Part shown: piece by piece, positions 17,920 to 29,800 of the stretch
How the letters are laid out: every line of letters begins with the position of its first letter
Numbering within the stretch: the first letter of the stretch is position 1
Assembly (NCBI GenBank): GCA_028335825.1
Contig: JAIOKI010000022.1
Span: 310,001 to 374,000 of the forward strand
Source of the DNA: Nosema muscidifuracis
Taxonomy: Eukaryota > Microsporidia > Nosematidae
Length of the DNA: 64,000 nt
Reading direction: 5' to 3'
Notes under the pieces: generated by a model
Databases searched by the model: none
What the model was told of the DNA's origin: nothing
The model's input: the letters and a program-made list of their open reading frames with translations, nothing else
Translations under genes and position numbers: made by a program

Positions 17920-18729
17920 TCACCACCATTTTGTACAAAGCATCTTAAATTTCATGCTTTTAGGCCAATGGTATCCTCTATATCCATGCTTCCATAATTT
18001 ACCCCATAACTTTTTCATTTTCTTCTTTTTATTGATGCCTGGTATAATATTTTCTAAAGCTGTATCAAGATATTTTTGTTTTTCTAAATCTTGTGTGAGT
18101 TTATAAAATTTTTCAGGATCAGTATTTTTTAAGTATTTCATATTTCTTTGCATCTTTTTACTATCTATAATATCTTTTCTAGTTTCCAATTTCTTATTAG
18201 GATTATATTTCTCTATACAACTCATTAATTCATAATTTTCAAATTCAAATAATTGATCGTTACTCTCTCTACACGTATCTAAATACAATTTAAAGCCAAG
18301 TGTAAAACACATATCTTTTCTTCTGATTAAATAACCAAAAGGAGATCTTTCTATATTCCATAAATCTATATCTGATTCGCAAGATTCTATTGTTTTAGTA
18401 CGACAGACGTCACAATCTATTTCATTATACTTATCATCCATACACAACTTAGTTCTAGAATTATAATTACATGTAATATTTTTATTCTCACAAACATAAT
18501 AACTGCCTATTTTTATACGATAATTATCATTATATTTCTCTATACGTGATATTTTATTGATACCTTTCATATCGTAAGTTATATTTTGTGTATGGAAAAC
18601 GTTCTTTGAAAAGTCTGATATATTTTCCGATAGAATGTGGTTTTTGTAATGAGTTGAATGGATTAATATCTTTTTGTTAATTATTAAATCTATTTGGTAT
18701 GAAGTTATACATGCTAGGAATAATATCAT
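17920..18729 (-). CDS. secreted ricin-B-lectin-like, cysteine-rich protein
   Basis: 269 residues. The signal peptide is MILFLACITSYQIDL. Twelve or so cysteines. Residues about 120-175 read DLWNIERSPFGYLIRRKDMC, FTLGFKLYLDTC, NDQLFEFENYELMSCIEKYN. This matches the gene at 19416 almost position by position (GGWDIDRKYFGYTLSKDGLC...DDQIFSFKK...CNPENK), so the two are close paralogs. The C-terminus is basic and Trp-rich (KLWGKLWKHGYRGYHWPKSM), unlike any neighbour. Together with 17148 and 19416 it makes a same-strand run of three. Confidence 0.87.
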   Translation of the reverse strand: MILFLACITSYQIDLIINKKILIHSTHYKNHILSENISDFSKNVFHTQNITYDMKGINKISRIEKYNDNYRIKIGSYYVCENKNITCNYNSRTKLCMDDKYNEIDCDVCRTKTIESCESDIDLWNIERSPFGYLIRRKDMCFTLGFKLYLDTCRESNDQLFEFENYELMSCIEKYNPNKKLETRKDIIDSKKMQRNMKYLKNTDPEKFYKLTQDLEKQKYLDTALENIIPGINKKKKMKKLWGKLWKHGYRGYHWPKSMKFKMLCTKWW

Positions 18730-19415
18730 TCTTTTGATGTTTTTAAATTTAATTTATTGGTATGAGAATTAAGCAAATTTTTATTTAGTATGTTTCAGAT
18801 GTATTTTTTTGATTATGGATAGGCAATGTTTTTTATATACTCATATTTGTTTTATGAATAAGATTTTTATATACTTACGAATAATTCAACAAATAATTTT
18901 TAATAGACTCACATATGTTTTTTAATATTCCTAGTAGTATTTTACTTGTAAATTTATTAATTGTGATTGTTTTAATTAATAATTTTTCTTAGAAGTTTTA
19001 CCACAGGGGTTGATAATTTAATAATAGGTGAATAACTGAAGTTGTTGTTAAAAATAATTGAATACTGTCGTTGATATTATTAAATAATTAAAACAGAAAA
19101 GAAGCATATATATGGACTTAATCAATTGTTATATTTTCTTGTATAAGTATAAATATAAGGTAATTTCTTATGTGATTAAATCATCTGACTCTATTTAACT
19201 GAGATAATTAAAATATAATAATAGTTTTTAATCATTTAGCAATTTATATTTATCTTTGTTTTAATTATTTTTATTCACAAGTTTAATCAAGTTTAAACCC
19301 TCAAAATAAAATAGATTTAACTCTAATAACAAGTATTTTAACTTTTTTAATATAAACTCGTATGTCGTTGATATTTAAAATTAATTAAATAGATTTAGTT
19401 TTTTTTTTAATTTAT
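18730..19415. other. A+T-rich spacer, nothing recognised
   Basis: No open frame, repeat or structured RNA stands out in these 686 bases between two lectin-like paralogs. Confidence 0.5.
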
Positions 19416-20033
19416 TTATTCATCCATAAATAGCTCATCATCATGATTACCTATGGATCTATCTTTAATATCGATATGCTCAAGTTTAGTATCATCAGAA
19501 GTATCTTTAATAGACTGCACAGTATAATTTTTTACTCTATCTGGGATAATATTAACATGGACTGAATGTTCTTCTGACAATTTATTTTCTGGATTACAAT
19601 CCTCAGAAACTTTCTTAAAAGAAAATATTTGATCATCGGTATCTACACACTTCTTCATTTTTACTGTATCATCAATATCTTTGGTAATACATAACCCATC
19701 TTTGGATAAAGTGTATCCAAAATACTTTCTATCGATATCCCATCCTCCTGTACTTGAGCATTTAGATACCAAATTACCTACTTTACACATTTTAGCACCA
19801 GAAAAATATATTTCGTAATTTTTATTCTCTTTAATTATTCTTGCTTTTGGATTAAACTTGAATTTCTCAAAGGTTATAAATTTGCTATGAGCTATCAAAT
19901 TTGGTTCATCTTTATCTCTTCCTAGGAATGTAGTAGGATATCCTGAGAAATATATTTTGATATCTGTGTTTAAAAACTCTTCCAGCTCTTTATCTTCCGA
20001 GAGCACTAATAGAATTAAATTGAAGATGAACAT
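19416..20033 (-). CDS. secreted ricin-B-lectin-like protein, paralog of 17920-18729
   Basis: 205 residues. The signal peptide is MFIFNLILLVLSEDK. The core (residues about 60-145) contains GAKMCKVGNLVSKCSSTGG, WDIDRKYFGYTLSKDGLCIT, VKMKKCVDTDDQIFSFKK. Shared with the gene at 17920: W-[DN]-I-[DE]-R-x-x-F-G-Y, C-[IF]-T, C-x(4)-D-Q-x-F-x-F and a closing Cys before a PENK/PNKK. The C-terminal 55 residues are acidic and variable. The start is preceded by AAAACAA, as in several cluster members, and no C-run is present. Confidence 0.88.
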   Translation of the reverse strand: MFIFNLILLVLSEDKELEEFLNTDIKIYFSGYPTTFLGRDKDEPNLIAHSKFITFEKFKFNPKARIIKENKNYEIYFSGAKMCKVGNLVSKCSSTGGWDIDRKYFGYTLSKDGLCITKDIDDTVKMKKCVDTDDQIFSFKKVSEDCNPENKLSEEHSVHVNIIPDRVKNYTVQSIKDTSDDTKLEHIDIKDRSIGNHDDELFMDE

Positions 20034-20140
20034 TTGTTTTAAAAAAAAATCTGGTTATAAATGTTTCAGTTTTAATAAATTAAAAATTGATATATCTGGG
20101 AATTTAATTTAATATATAAATATTTTTAAAGAACCTTTAT

Positions 20141-20335
20141 TTATTCATTTTTATCATCATCTTTAAACTTAATTTTTTCTATTTCACTACTTATATTCTT
20201 TATATCGAGTAATAAGCTTTCCACCATACTAGACTTCTTTTTTTCTAACAAGTTATCAGGTTTTTTAGGTTTCTTTGTCTGTATATCTAAGGAATGAATT
20301 GATAGTATGAATAATATTAGTTTTTTTACTTTCAT
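20141..20335 (-). CDS. small secreted protein, 64 residues
   Basis: MKVKKLILFILSIHSLDIQ is a good signal peptide. The remaining 45 residues are charged and helical (VESLLLDIKNISSEIEKIKF), with no cysteine and no lectin motif. It lies 107 bp upstream of the lectin-like gene at 19416 on the same strand, with ACAA before the ATG as in that gene. It is probably real, of unknown role, and marks the end of the secreted cluster. Confidence 0.6.
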   Translation of the reverse strand: MKVKKLILFILSIHSLDIQTKKPKKPDNLLEKKKSSMVESLLLDIKNISSEIEKIKFKDDDKNE

Positions 20336-21448
20336 TTGTATATATTATTATATTTCTTTTAAATAACTTAAAACATTTATTTACAGAAATGTTTCAAAAT
20401 ATTTATAAACTAATACTTTATAAATTTGTCTTGATGATTAATAAGTTTATAAGATTTAATTTTTTTTATACTAATAAATGATGCTATTTTTAATGCATAA
20501 ATTATATTTTTAAAAAATGACCTTTTATTTGGGTATTATGGGATACAATAAATCTAAAAAAGAAATAGGTATTTAGTTTAAGTAGAAACTCCAAATTTTG
20601 AAAATCTCAGGACAGTAAAAGAAACAAAAAAAGTAAGATTTGTTAGTTGATCAATGTGCATCACTATATAAGTATAAGGTTATAATTATTATCTACATGT
20701 TGACATAAGAAGAAATAGTTACCAATTTCCAAAAGAACTATAAAACTGAGTGGAAGTCTGATGATCGAATCTAAGCATAAGTACAATCCAAAGTGCTTAA
20801 AATAAAAATTCTAGAATTATACCTGTATAGAGAATCTTAATTACTAGTGAGATCATATTATGCTATTTTTTCGTTTCTACTATTCGAAAATAAACAAAAC
20901 TTGTGATTTCTACTTCTTTCAATTCTATCAATAATGTAGATATCGCCTTATTATATTTTACTTTTTTTACTTTAGATTCATGCATCTACTTTTATTTCGA
21001 CGTTTTTTTAGAAATACACTCTTCTAAGGTAAAATTCTTAATAAAATAAAAAACTGAATTAATTTTGTATGTGAAAAAGATGATTAAATTGAAAATAACT
21101 ATATAAATTTAAATAATGCAGTAATTTGCGGCATTTTACTTTCTTATATCTTCCCATTAAATAAATATACACGGCTGATATGGTCAACCACCGATTTTCA
21201 TCACCTCTTTTCGGCTGCTTTTAACTATCGACTCATCTTCTCGCCAATAAGCAAGCGAAATACTATCCAAATCTTCTTAAAAGTAATTGAAAGAATGTAG
21301 GCATGAATTCGAAAGAAAAGGTTACCTAGTGTCATTCTGTATTTTATTGTTATCCCATATATGTTATAACAAAAGTAATTATTTTGAATTTAATAGTTAA
21401 TTATAAAAGCGAGTTCATTGGAATCTATACTTAATATAAACATTTTTA
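20336..21448. other. spacer with worn coding relics
   Basis: From about 20,540 to 21,350 the sequence has more G+C than usual spacers and protein-like scraps on both strands, but no usable frame. The minus strand of about 20,890-21,020 resembles the minus strand of about 27,870-28,000 (see findings), so at least part is an old dispersed element. Family not determined. Confidence 0.45.
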
Positions 21449-22312
21449 TTAAATATTTTCGTTAGTCCTTTCTTTTGAACTTGTTTTACTTTTTACATAG
21501 ACTTTCTTAAATATTTTATAAGTGAGATAGCCTATGGTAGAAAAAGTAATTATTCCAATTAAATATCCATAATAACTACATTCAGATTTAATAATAGGTA
21601 AAAATGATGATGAATCTTTACTATCAAACATTTCATTATTGCCTCTTAATGATCTAACATTTCTTAAGAGAGGATGATCTAATTCAGAATTTGCTAATTG
21701 AATACTTATCTTGTCAAGACCAATAGATTTTTCGATATCAATAATTTCATTGATATAATTAGGATTTTCACAATTTTCTCTGAAAATTGGTTGAATATAT
21801 CTATTAAAACATCTAAAATCAAATTTACATTCTTCTTTTAGTTCATACACAGCACATTGTAATTTATCGTAATATTTTCGGTCATTATCACATAATTTCT
21901 CCGTTGCATCTAGAATTCTTTCACTTAAGGATTGGTCCGAATGAAAAAGTTTATACTTATACATTTTTCCATCAGAAATACGTATATTGTAGTTATCACA
22001 CAAGACATGATTTTTTAATAAGAAAAGATTATCAGTTGTTAAATTATGACAAACATAATCAATATGAACATCATCAAAAGAATCAGCAACACAATTTTGA
22101 TTACATTTACAAGCTTCTCTAGTAAACTGTATCATACATCTAGGAAAATTCTTAAGAAATTTTGATATAATTTTATTTTCTCCTAAGTTAGTTTTAGAAA
22201 CTGTTTTACAAAGATCTTTAGAAAATTCAAAATGATAATCTCTCCATTCTTTAAAATCACTATCGATTTCTGACCAATTTGTTTCGTTTTTTTCAGTGAT
22301 ATTTTGTTTCAT
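21449..22312 (-). CDS. cysteine-rich protein with C-terminal membrane anchor (intact copy)
   Basis: 287 residues. There is no N-terminal signal peptide. An extended cysteine-rich region (residues about 35-200) contains FPRCMIQFTREACKCNQNC, VCHNLTTDNLFLLKN, LQCAVYELKEEC and DIEKSIGLD. A single strong hydrophobic helix (YYGYLIGIITFSTIGYLTY, residues about 242-262) is followed by a basic tail. The arrangement suits a tail-anchored or type-I-like surface protein, but without a signal peptide the topology is uncertain. A paralog with the same landmarks lies at 49550-50374. Family not recognised. CC (TTACCTCA) but not a full C-run precedes the ATG. Confidence 0.8.
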   Translation of the reverse strand: MKQNITEKNETNWSEIDSDFKEWRDYHFEFSKDLCKTVSKTNLGENKIISKFLKNFPRCMIQFTREACKCNQNCVADSFDDVHIDYVCHNLTTDNLFLLKNHVLCDNYNIRISDGKMYKYKLFHSDQSLSERILDATEKLCDNDRKYYDKLQCAVYELKEECKFDFRCFNRYIQPIFRENCENPNYINEIIDIEKSIGLDKISIQLANSELDHPLLRNVRSLRGNNEMFDSKDSSSFLPIIKSECSYYGYLIGIITFSTIGYLTYKIFKKVYVKSKTSSKERTNENI

Positions 22313-25266
22313 TGAGGTAAAATATTTATTATTTTTTATAAGAAAAAAATAATTAAATCAATTTATCAGTAATATAATTAAAAAGTTTTAATTTACTACT
22401 TAACAAGTTTTTATAAACTCTTCAGTTCAATCGATTTAATCTTTATTAGCAAATTAATAATCAATTTGATAAATATAAATTTGTGAAAATCTTTATCAAT
22501 ATATTTATTAATTTCTCATTATTTAATTTATGACATAAAGTTTTTAAATTATCGGTAATCAGGAAATTAAATAAATTTTTAGCAGTAAATTTTATTATTT
22601 AAAAAAAAATGTAAATTTATTTAACAAGTATTTTTATTTTGAATTATAAAAAAGTAATAGATCAAAATTTTATATTAAAAAATTCATATTAATTAATTTG
22701 ATTTTGATTAATTAATTAATATAAACCTATTTTTAATTTAATTATAATATTTCATTTCTATATTAATAACTGTAACATTACTATGTACTATTTTTAATAT
22801 TGTTTTATATTTAAAAAATCTTAAAATTAACAATTTTATCATTATTTTTTTCAGAGATTATATTTATATTGTTTGGTATTTGATAATTTAGGACATTATA
22901 AACAGTGAAAAGCACAACTATAATTGATCTTAATTTATTCAGATTCAATATCCAAGAAGTATAATAATACAGTAATTCTAATAAAAAAACTATTGTTTAT
23001 TGAAAATATAGAACTGAACTAAAGACCTTTATACAGATATGGATACTTATGAAAAGACTGAAAAGTTAATTTGAAGATTTTTCTGAGGGCTAAATCCTTT
23101 AAAGTATGTATTAATGCAAACGAAGTAGAGAGAAAATATGCTGTGAACTTTAAATAAAAAATTAAACAATTTTATTTGAATAACTATGCAAAATCAAATA
23201 GTCATTATATTTTAAAAATGTGATATAAAGAAATTAACTATATAATTTGTATAATTATAATATCTATGAAATTGTTTTTATTTCTAGAGTCATTTAAAAT
23301 AACTAAGTAAAAAAATCATAGTTTTAACCAATAGTGAATCATATCTTTTTTTTTTGTTATTTTTAACATATCATAATTAATAACCTAACTATTCAAATAT
23401 TAAATGAAATCTAAGTTTTTGATAGATTTATTGTAAAGAAAAATATATTGAAATATTAAAAAATAATACACCAAATTTTTCATATATTTATATATACTAT
23501 TTGAAAAAATATATTTTTTACACCTAAAATTACAAAAAAAGATTAAGATAAAATACTAATAAAAGAATTTATCATTTGTTGCCATCTCAAATCTTGTTAG
23601 TTAAAATTTTAATTTATTTTAAAATAATATGCCTTATTTTTATATTTTTTTCAATTTAACCACGTCAAAATAAACAAACAATAATATAAATTAGGTTAGT
23701 GGTTTTAATAACAAAAGTTATGATAAAAGTTCCAATTTTTCTTTTAATATATTCTATACGTCCTTTAATTTTACGATTGTGTGCTTAATTAAATGACTCA
23801 TCATTCAAAAAAAAATGAATTAGATTTTTATCTTACTGCGAATGTGACCACGTTAACATTAATAATTATTTGAAAGATCTACTTTCTTAATATTAAACTT
23901 GGATGGTATTGGAAAAAATTTAATATATGCCGTAAAAAATTTAATAAGAGGTGAAAATTAAAGATTAATATGTTTGGTTATGTTAATTGAGATTTTAAAT
24001 TAAATAATTTTTATTAAAAAGACCTTTTAATTCAGACAAGATAAAATTAATTTATCTGTCAACTAAGCTTAAAAACAAATATTTGTTAATTTTTTTTCTT
24101 TTAAATACTATATTGTCTTTTCGGCTTATACTAAAAACTGTATTATGGATTTGGTTAGAATAGATTGGAAATAATTTTGATACCAATAATAAGATACTTT
24201 TTTCCTTAATTACTAATATTATTGACTTTAAGGTAGTTTTTAATTCTCTATCTTTAGATAGTAACTTTATATATTAAAAGATAATTTAATAGATCGAATA
24301 ATATTTATACATAAAATACAATAAATATTTGGTGCTATACCAAAAATTGAAAAATTTAGCACTTGATACTTTTCAAAATCTAAATGGGTAAATATAAATA
24401 TTATGAATAGAATTAAATTTAAAAAGTATACTTTTCATAATGAGATTCCAAAATTAAAATCAGCAAATTATTATTAATAAATCATTACTTTACAGAGTAT
24501 AGTTATAGTCCAAAGTTCTTATAAAACATACATAAATAATTTGTCCACACTAAAATTTAGGTTAAAAATAACTGAAAAATATTATAATGTTAATTTTATT
24601 TCTAGTTTATAAATTTAAATTAATTTTTATTTCTTTTATTTAAGTTTTTTTTAAAATGATGGATTAGAGTTAAAATTTAAATATTTTTTTGAAGATATTT
24701 AATATTTATAGTATATGTAAATGAATGTCTAGAAAATAGAAATTGAAGTATTATTATGGCTTTTAAAGCATTGTAAGAAATGTATAAGAGTATTAACTAC
24801 TTGATCATTAACTAGTTTGATCTAAAAAATTAAATTACAAGTTTAAAACTTTCTTGATATATAAGAAATACTAAAATACAACTCTTATTTTCCATCTTTC
24901 TCAAGTTATATAGCTTTATAAATACAATGTGCAATTCTACTAAATTTTTTAATTTATAAAATGAACGTTTTTAAAATTTAGTATATTTACAGCTTTAAAT
25001 AACTATCAATATCAAATTTTCTTTTTATAATATTATATATAATCTTTACTAAATGATGTTTTTTTTAAATAGTTTTAAAACTATTTGCAAAATTCTTTAT
25101 GAAAAAATTTTAAATAAGATATGATATTTTCCTCAAACTTCTATTATTTTACAAGACGTAATTTAATTTATTAAGATACCTGAGATATATCTAAAGATTG
25201 TAAGAATTTAATTTTTACAAATTTTTTATACATTGGTTACACTACTAAAATTTAATTAAAAACTAT
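22313..25266. other. gene desert
   Basis: Nearly 3 kb with no sustained open frame. Around 22,960-23,160 (plus) a few protein-like scraps with higher G+C suggest an old element or lost gene, too worn to classify. The rest is very A+T-rich. Confidence 0.5.
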
Positions 25267-26889
25267 TTATTTTATGATGAACAACAGTTCATCTTTTATA
25301 GGTAGCTTTTCTAAATTTTCCTTTTGTGGCATTTTTTTATATTCATCTAATTCAAAATTAAAATTATAATTTTCGTAGATCAATGGAGGGCATTTGGTTA
25401 TATGTGCCAAAATATCTACTATAGCTGTCAATTCATATTGGATTATGTATGTAATATTTTCTAAATCTGACAAAATATGCTTAAAAATATAAAATGCTGA
25501 ATTATCATTTTTATATAAATGTAGTTTATAGAATATTTCATCATATAATTCTTTCCAACGATATTTTTCAGTTTCGTAATCATCAGATAAATATATTTCG
25601 TCTAAAATTTTTCCAAACAAAATCATCAAATAGTTAAAATGACTAGATTGAGGGTTGGGTCTGAGATTTAAAACTCTGCTTTTTATATTTTTTTCAAATA
25701 AATTATTATATGCTATTTTTAAAACAAATTTTTCCTGTTGATTCTCATTCAAACTTCTCAAAGATAAATTTAGATCTAATAAAGTCTCAAACTCATTTTC
25801 TGTAATTATAGTAAGACCTTTAAGTATATGAAAGAATATTATAGAATATGGTGAATAATATGATTCCATGATCTTGTTAACAATCAATAATTTCATATTA
25901 TCTGTCATTGAATAATATAGCAAAGCAACTGATAACAGGTCATCATTTGTAAGATTTAATGAAAAAGAAAAAAACTTCTTCATATCGTCATACATTTCTT
26001 TAGAAATATTTCTATTAGTTAATATTTCTAACGAATATATATCATCATCAAGGATTAAAGATCCTTCATTAAACAAATATGGAAAATTTTTATCGAATAA
26101 ATTCGACGTTATCTCGTTCTGATCTTCTTCTTTTGAAGTGTTTTTGATAAAATTTTATTGAATTTTTGTGTTATTATAATAAAAACTGTAAAAGGAAAAC
26201 TTGAAATTTTTTAGAAGTTCATTCAGTAAATTTTCATCAGACAAATTTGAAAATTTGCAGTTTGTTAGAATATCTATAAAATATTTTTTAAAGTTAAATT
26301 CTTCGTAATTTATATTAAAACAAAATAAACGATTATTTCGTATAAATATGAAATTGATGAGTATATCATCATCTTTAACAACGATTTCTGAAGATTTTAC
26401 ACCATCTTCAAAAGAAATAATTAACAAATCAGTATCTCTTATTATACGCATTCTATGATTCTTGTGAAATTCATTAAGCTCTCTTATAAAAATATCAATA
26501 ATCTTTTTTAGAAATTTTGAAACAGAATATGCTGATATATTATAAACTATCTCGTAGTCAATAGTTCTGTCTTTGAAAGTATGGCTGAGAAATTCTTTCA
26601 AAGAGTGTTTAATGTTGTTTCTATGTTTTATTTTAATATTATTTTTGGAATCTAAATGAAATTTAAAATCGATGGAAACTTTTGCCGTCTGGTCTTCTTC
26701 ACCTATAAATTTTTCTCTCCACCTGCTCAAAGGAGCTAAAAGATTTATATTAATCAAAAGAGTTTTTTCTTTCAAGTCAATCGTTTCAAATTCTTTTTTT
26801 TTGTACTTCTTGATTATTGTATCTTGTATATCTTCATAAAATTTTTTATATGAGGTCGAAATTATACTATAAATATGTAGAAGAAACAT
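25267..26889 (-). pseudogene. 540-residue secreted-family gene with one in-frame stop
   Basis: The locus is 1623 bases, exactly the length of the intact paralog at 46671-48293, and aligns to it end to end (for example FYEDIQDTIIKKYKKKEFET against FYEDIQDTIIRKYQNKEFEE). A single TAA at 26155-26157 interrupts it where the paralog has a Glu codon (KIQ-stop-NFIKNTS against NIQEGFIKNTS); the frame is the same on both sides. The start is MFLLHIYSIIS, a weak signal peptide. The paralog's C-run promoter is degenerate here (TCCAACC before ATG). Either a young pseudogene, a truncated 244-residue product, or a read-through gene; the first seems likeliest. Confidence 0.85.
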
Positions 26890-29800
26890 GGTTGGATATT
26901 ACATTTGATAAAAAATTTTCTTAAATAAATAAAAGGAGTATTAAGTTTTGAATAATTAAAATTAAATATGTAAAAATTTCATTTTAGATGATCTTATAAT
27001 TTAAATATTTTGGTGATTTTCTTATTTCAATTAATAATTAAATAATATAATGACGTCAAAAATTTCTGATCTTCATATTTTTTAATAGTTTTAAGATTGG
27101 GAAAAATCTATCTATATTGCTACTAAAAACGCAATATTAAATCAATTGTCTTTAATACTAATTTCTGTATCTTGTATACTCAGATAAAAATTCAATTGTT
27201 TATATCAAAATATTTATTCATAAGAAATAATAATGATATAATTTTAATTGGTTAAAGAATATAACTAGTAATTTATGAAGATTTATAAATTTAAATCACA
27301 TAAAGATAAGTTAAATTTCATTGAAGTCTTTTGTTATTATTTCACATGACAGATCTTGGAGTATAACACAATTCGAAGATAATATTCTTAAACTTTGCAT
27401 ATTCTACTATATGATGAAATGAAACGTATCTATTTATAAAACATCATTGTATTTAAAGAAAAGTTTTTAATTTCAGTATTTTAGAAATCAAAGATAATTT
27501 TGAAACAGTTTCTCAATCTATAAAACTAAGTTGTTTATTTAGGATATAGTTTAATTATGTTTTTATTTTGTTCTTCATTCACCGAGTAGGCCACCATTAT
27601 AGCTTCGAATGGCCTTCTTCTTTCTACTTTTAGATTACTACCTACTGCGATCTCGTCATCACAGACTCTACAACGACTTTCCAATGTTATCTTGAGTATT
27701 TTAATCTCGATGTGGCTTTATAACTATAGCTCAGTTCTGTATGTGCAATGAAAGTTTGTTACTATACCGTCTTAAGTCATAACGAAAGTGTTTATCTTGG
27801 ACTTATACTTGTATAGTGAAGCAGAGCGGTTGTACAGGAAATCATATTTATGCTTCTTCTCTGTTTTAACGTTTCGCAAATTATCAAAGCTGTTTATATT
27901 TACCTTTATTATCACGACTTCTTTCCAAAGCTCATCTACTATGTATATATCAGGTTTATTGTACTTTACATTTATAGCGCTTTAGATTCACGAATACATT
28001 CTAATTTCAATATCTTTTGTCTTTACTTTAAAATTTGTATTAACTAATTATTTAATCAAATTAAAGAAACAATAAAAGGTATAATAATCATTAAATTACA
28101 TAATGTATACTAAAATGATGAAATATAAATCAAATATTAATGCTTATTATTATATTAATTAATTATACTAACTTAAAGTAAAATTGTATGAATATAGATT
28201 TAATTAAGAATATATGAATATGAATTAATTTCTATTTAGCAAAAACATTATGATTTTTATAAAATTTGTTCGTTTATTTTAAAATAACAAATTAAAATAA
28301 ACAAATGGTAAGAAAGGTTTTATCATGAAGATATGTACGAATAGATCAAAGACAGCCGTATTTAATTTCAACACTGCAGATTAAATAGTACAACAATAAT
28401 TCAAAAACTATTATGCTTAACTCGTTTCATAGGAATTCATCTGAGAAAGTCCTTATGATGAACATCAAAAATCAATGTTAGATAAGTCTATCAGAAATGA
28501 GAAAGCAGTTACAAAATACCTGTCTTAAATTATCTAATTTATCTATTATTTCTAATATCAAGAAGAAGCGCACTAGGAAGGTTATTTTATTCTGTAACTC
28601 AATATAAGAAGTTAGATATTTAAACTTCTAAAGTATTGAATATTGCAGACATAAAGTAAAAGCAAAGATGTTGTTTTTTGAACAAAATTCTATAAGTAAA
28701 TTAGAATCAAAGATTGATATAAAAAATATATCATTAAAGAAAATGAATTTGTTAGTAAATAAGATGTGATATCGAGAAAGCAGACACAACTACTAAGATA
28801 GTCAAGAAACTTGATGAAGACTTATTTGTTACAAAAATAATGAATGTAATGAAAAAATCTAAGTATTTATACAGTAAAATTTTATCTCATTATATATTAA
28901 AATAGTGAGAATATTTGATTTTTAGTCTTTGTTAAATATATGAAAAAATTGCAAAATGAAAGCTTACATATACTTAAAAAATTTAAACCCATTTCTTCTT
29001 TGTAATGATAAAAAATTATTCGTTTATATATATGATTATATTAAAAACAATATATAGATTTTTATTTAAGAAAATAAAAGTAATTTTTTTCTAATCTATA
29101 ATCAAAGGATATATAACTCAACTATTGATAATAATTATACGGATTTTTCAATTTATTTAACATAAATCTAAAAGGCATAATACATGTTACTAAAATTAAT
29201 TCATTTCCAAAAGTAACTTATAATTACAAATAAAAGCTCCTGAGACTTAAATAATTATTATCGATGAACCGAAGATATCTATAAAGTAATATTAGTATAA
29301 AATAAAATCACATAAGACTGTAAAGAGTCGATGATGCTTCTAATATTATGATAGAAGAATCATCTCCCTAAGAGAAGAGAAATCTATATGAGCGTTACAA
29401 GATTAAATTATATTTCTATAGAAAGCATATGTTTTACTGTAACGATAATAATAAAATATCAGATAATTTAATTAAACAGTTCAAGAGAATTCTTTAAATA
29501 ATTATATGGGAAGAAATTAGAAATTAATATATAAAATATTATTATTATTAAATAAGAAAAGATTCTATACCGTTTTAGTATATTATTTTATATCCAACGA
29601 AAGAGCAGAAAAGATAGTTAAATTAAATACAATAAGCAAGACATATTTATAAATCAAAAAAGAAATAATTATCGTAATTAAAGATTGAAAGATTTATTAG
29701 CATCTAAGAAACACCACCTGTCAAATAAAGCATTTTCAACAATCTTTCTATTTATACCCTTTGCCCATAAATATAATCATCTGTATCTGGAACTTGTTTC

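Noticed and set aside
10438-20033. Reading the lectin-like genes as toxin genes because of the ricin-B name
   Set aside because: Only the carbohydrate-binding-type fold pattern is seen; there is no catalytic ricin-A-like part anywhere.
27570-27640. Possible tRNA or hairpin RNA (AGGCCA...TGGCCT)
   Set aside because: Only six paired bases and no tRNA arms; it lies within a coding-like relic.
27788-28047. Two overlapping 65-codon plus-strand frames
   Set aside because: They lie opposite the better, minus-strand protein-like relic, have no C-run, and each overlaps the other.
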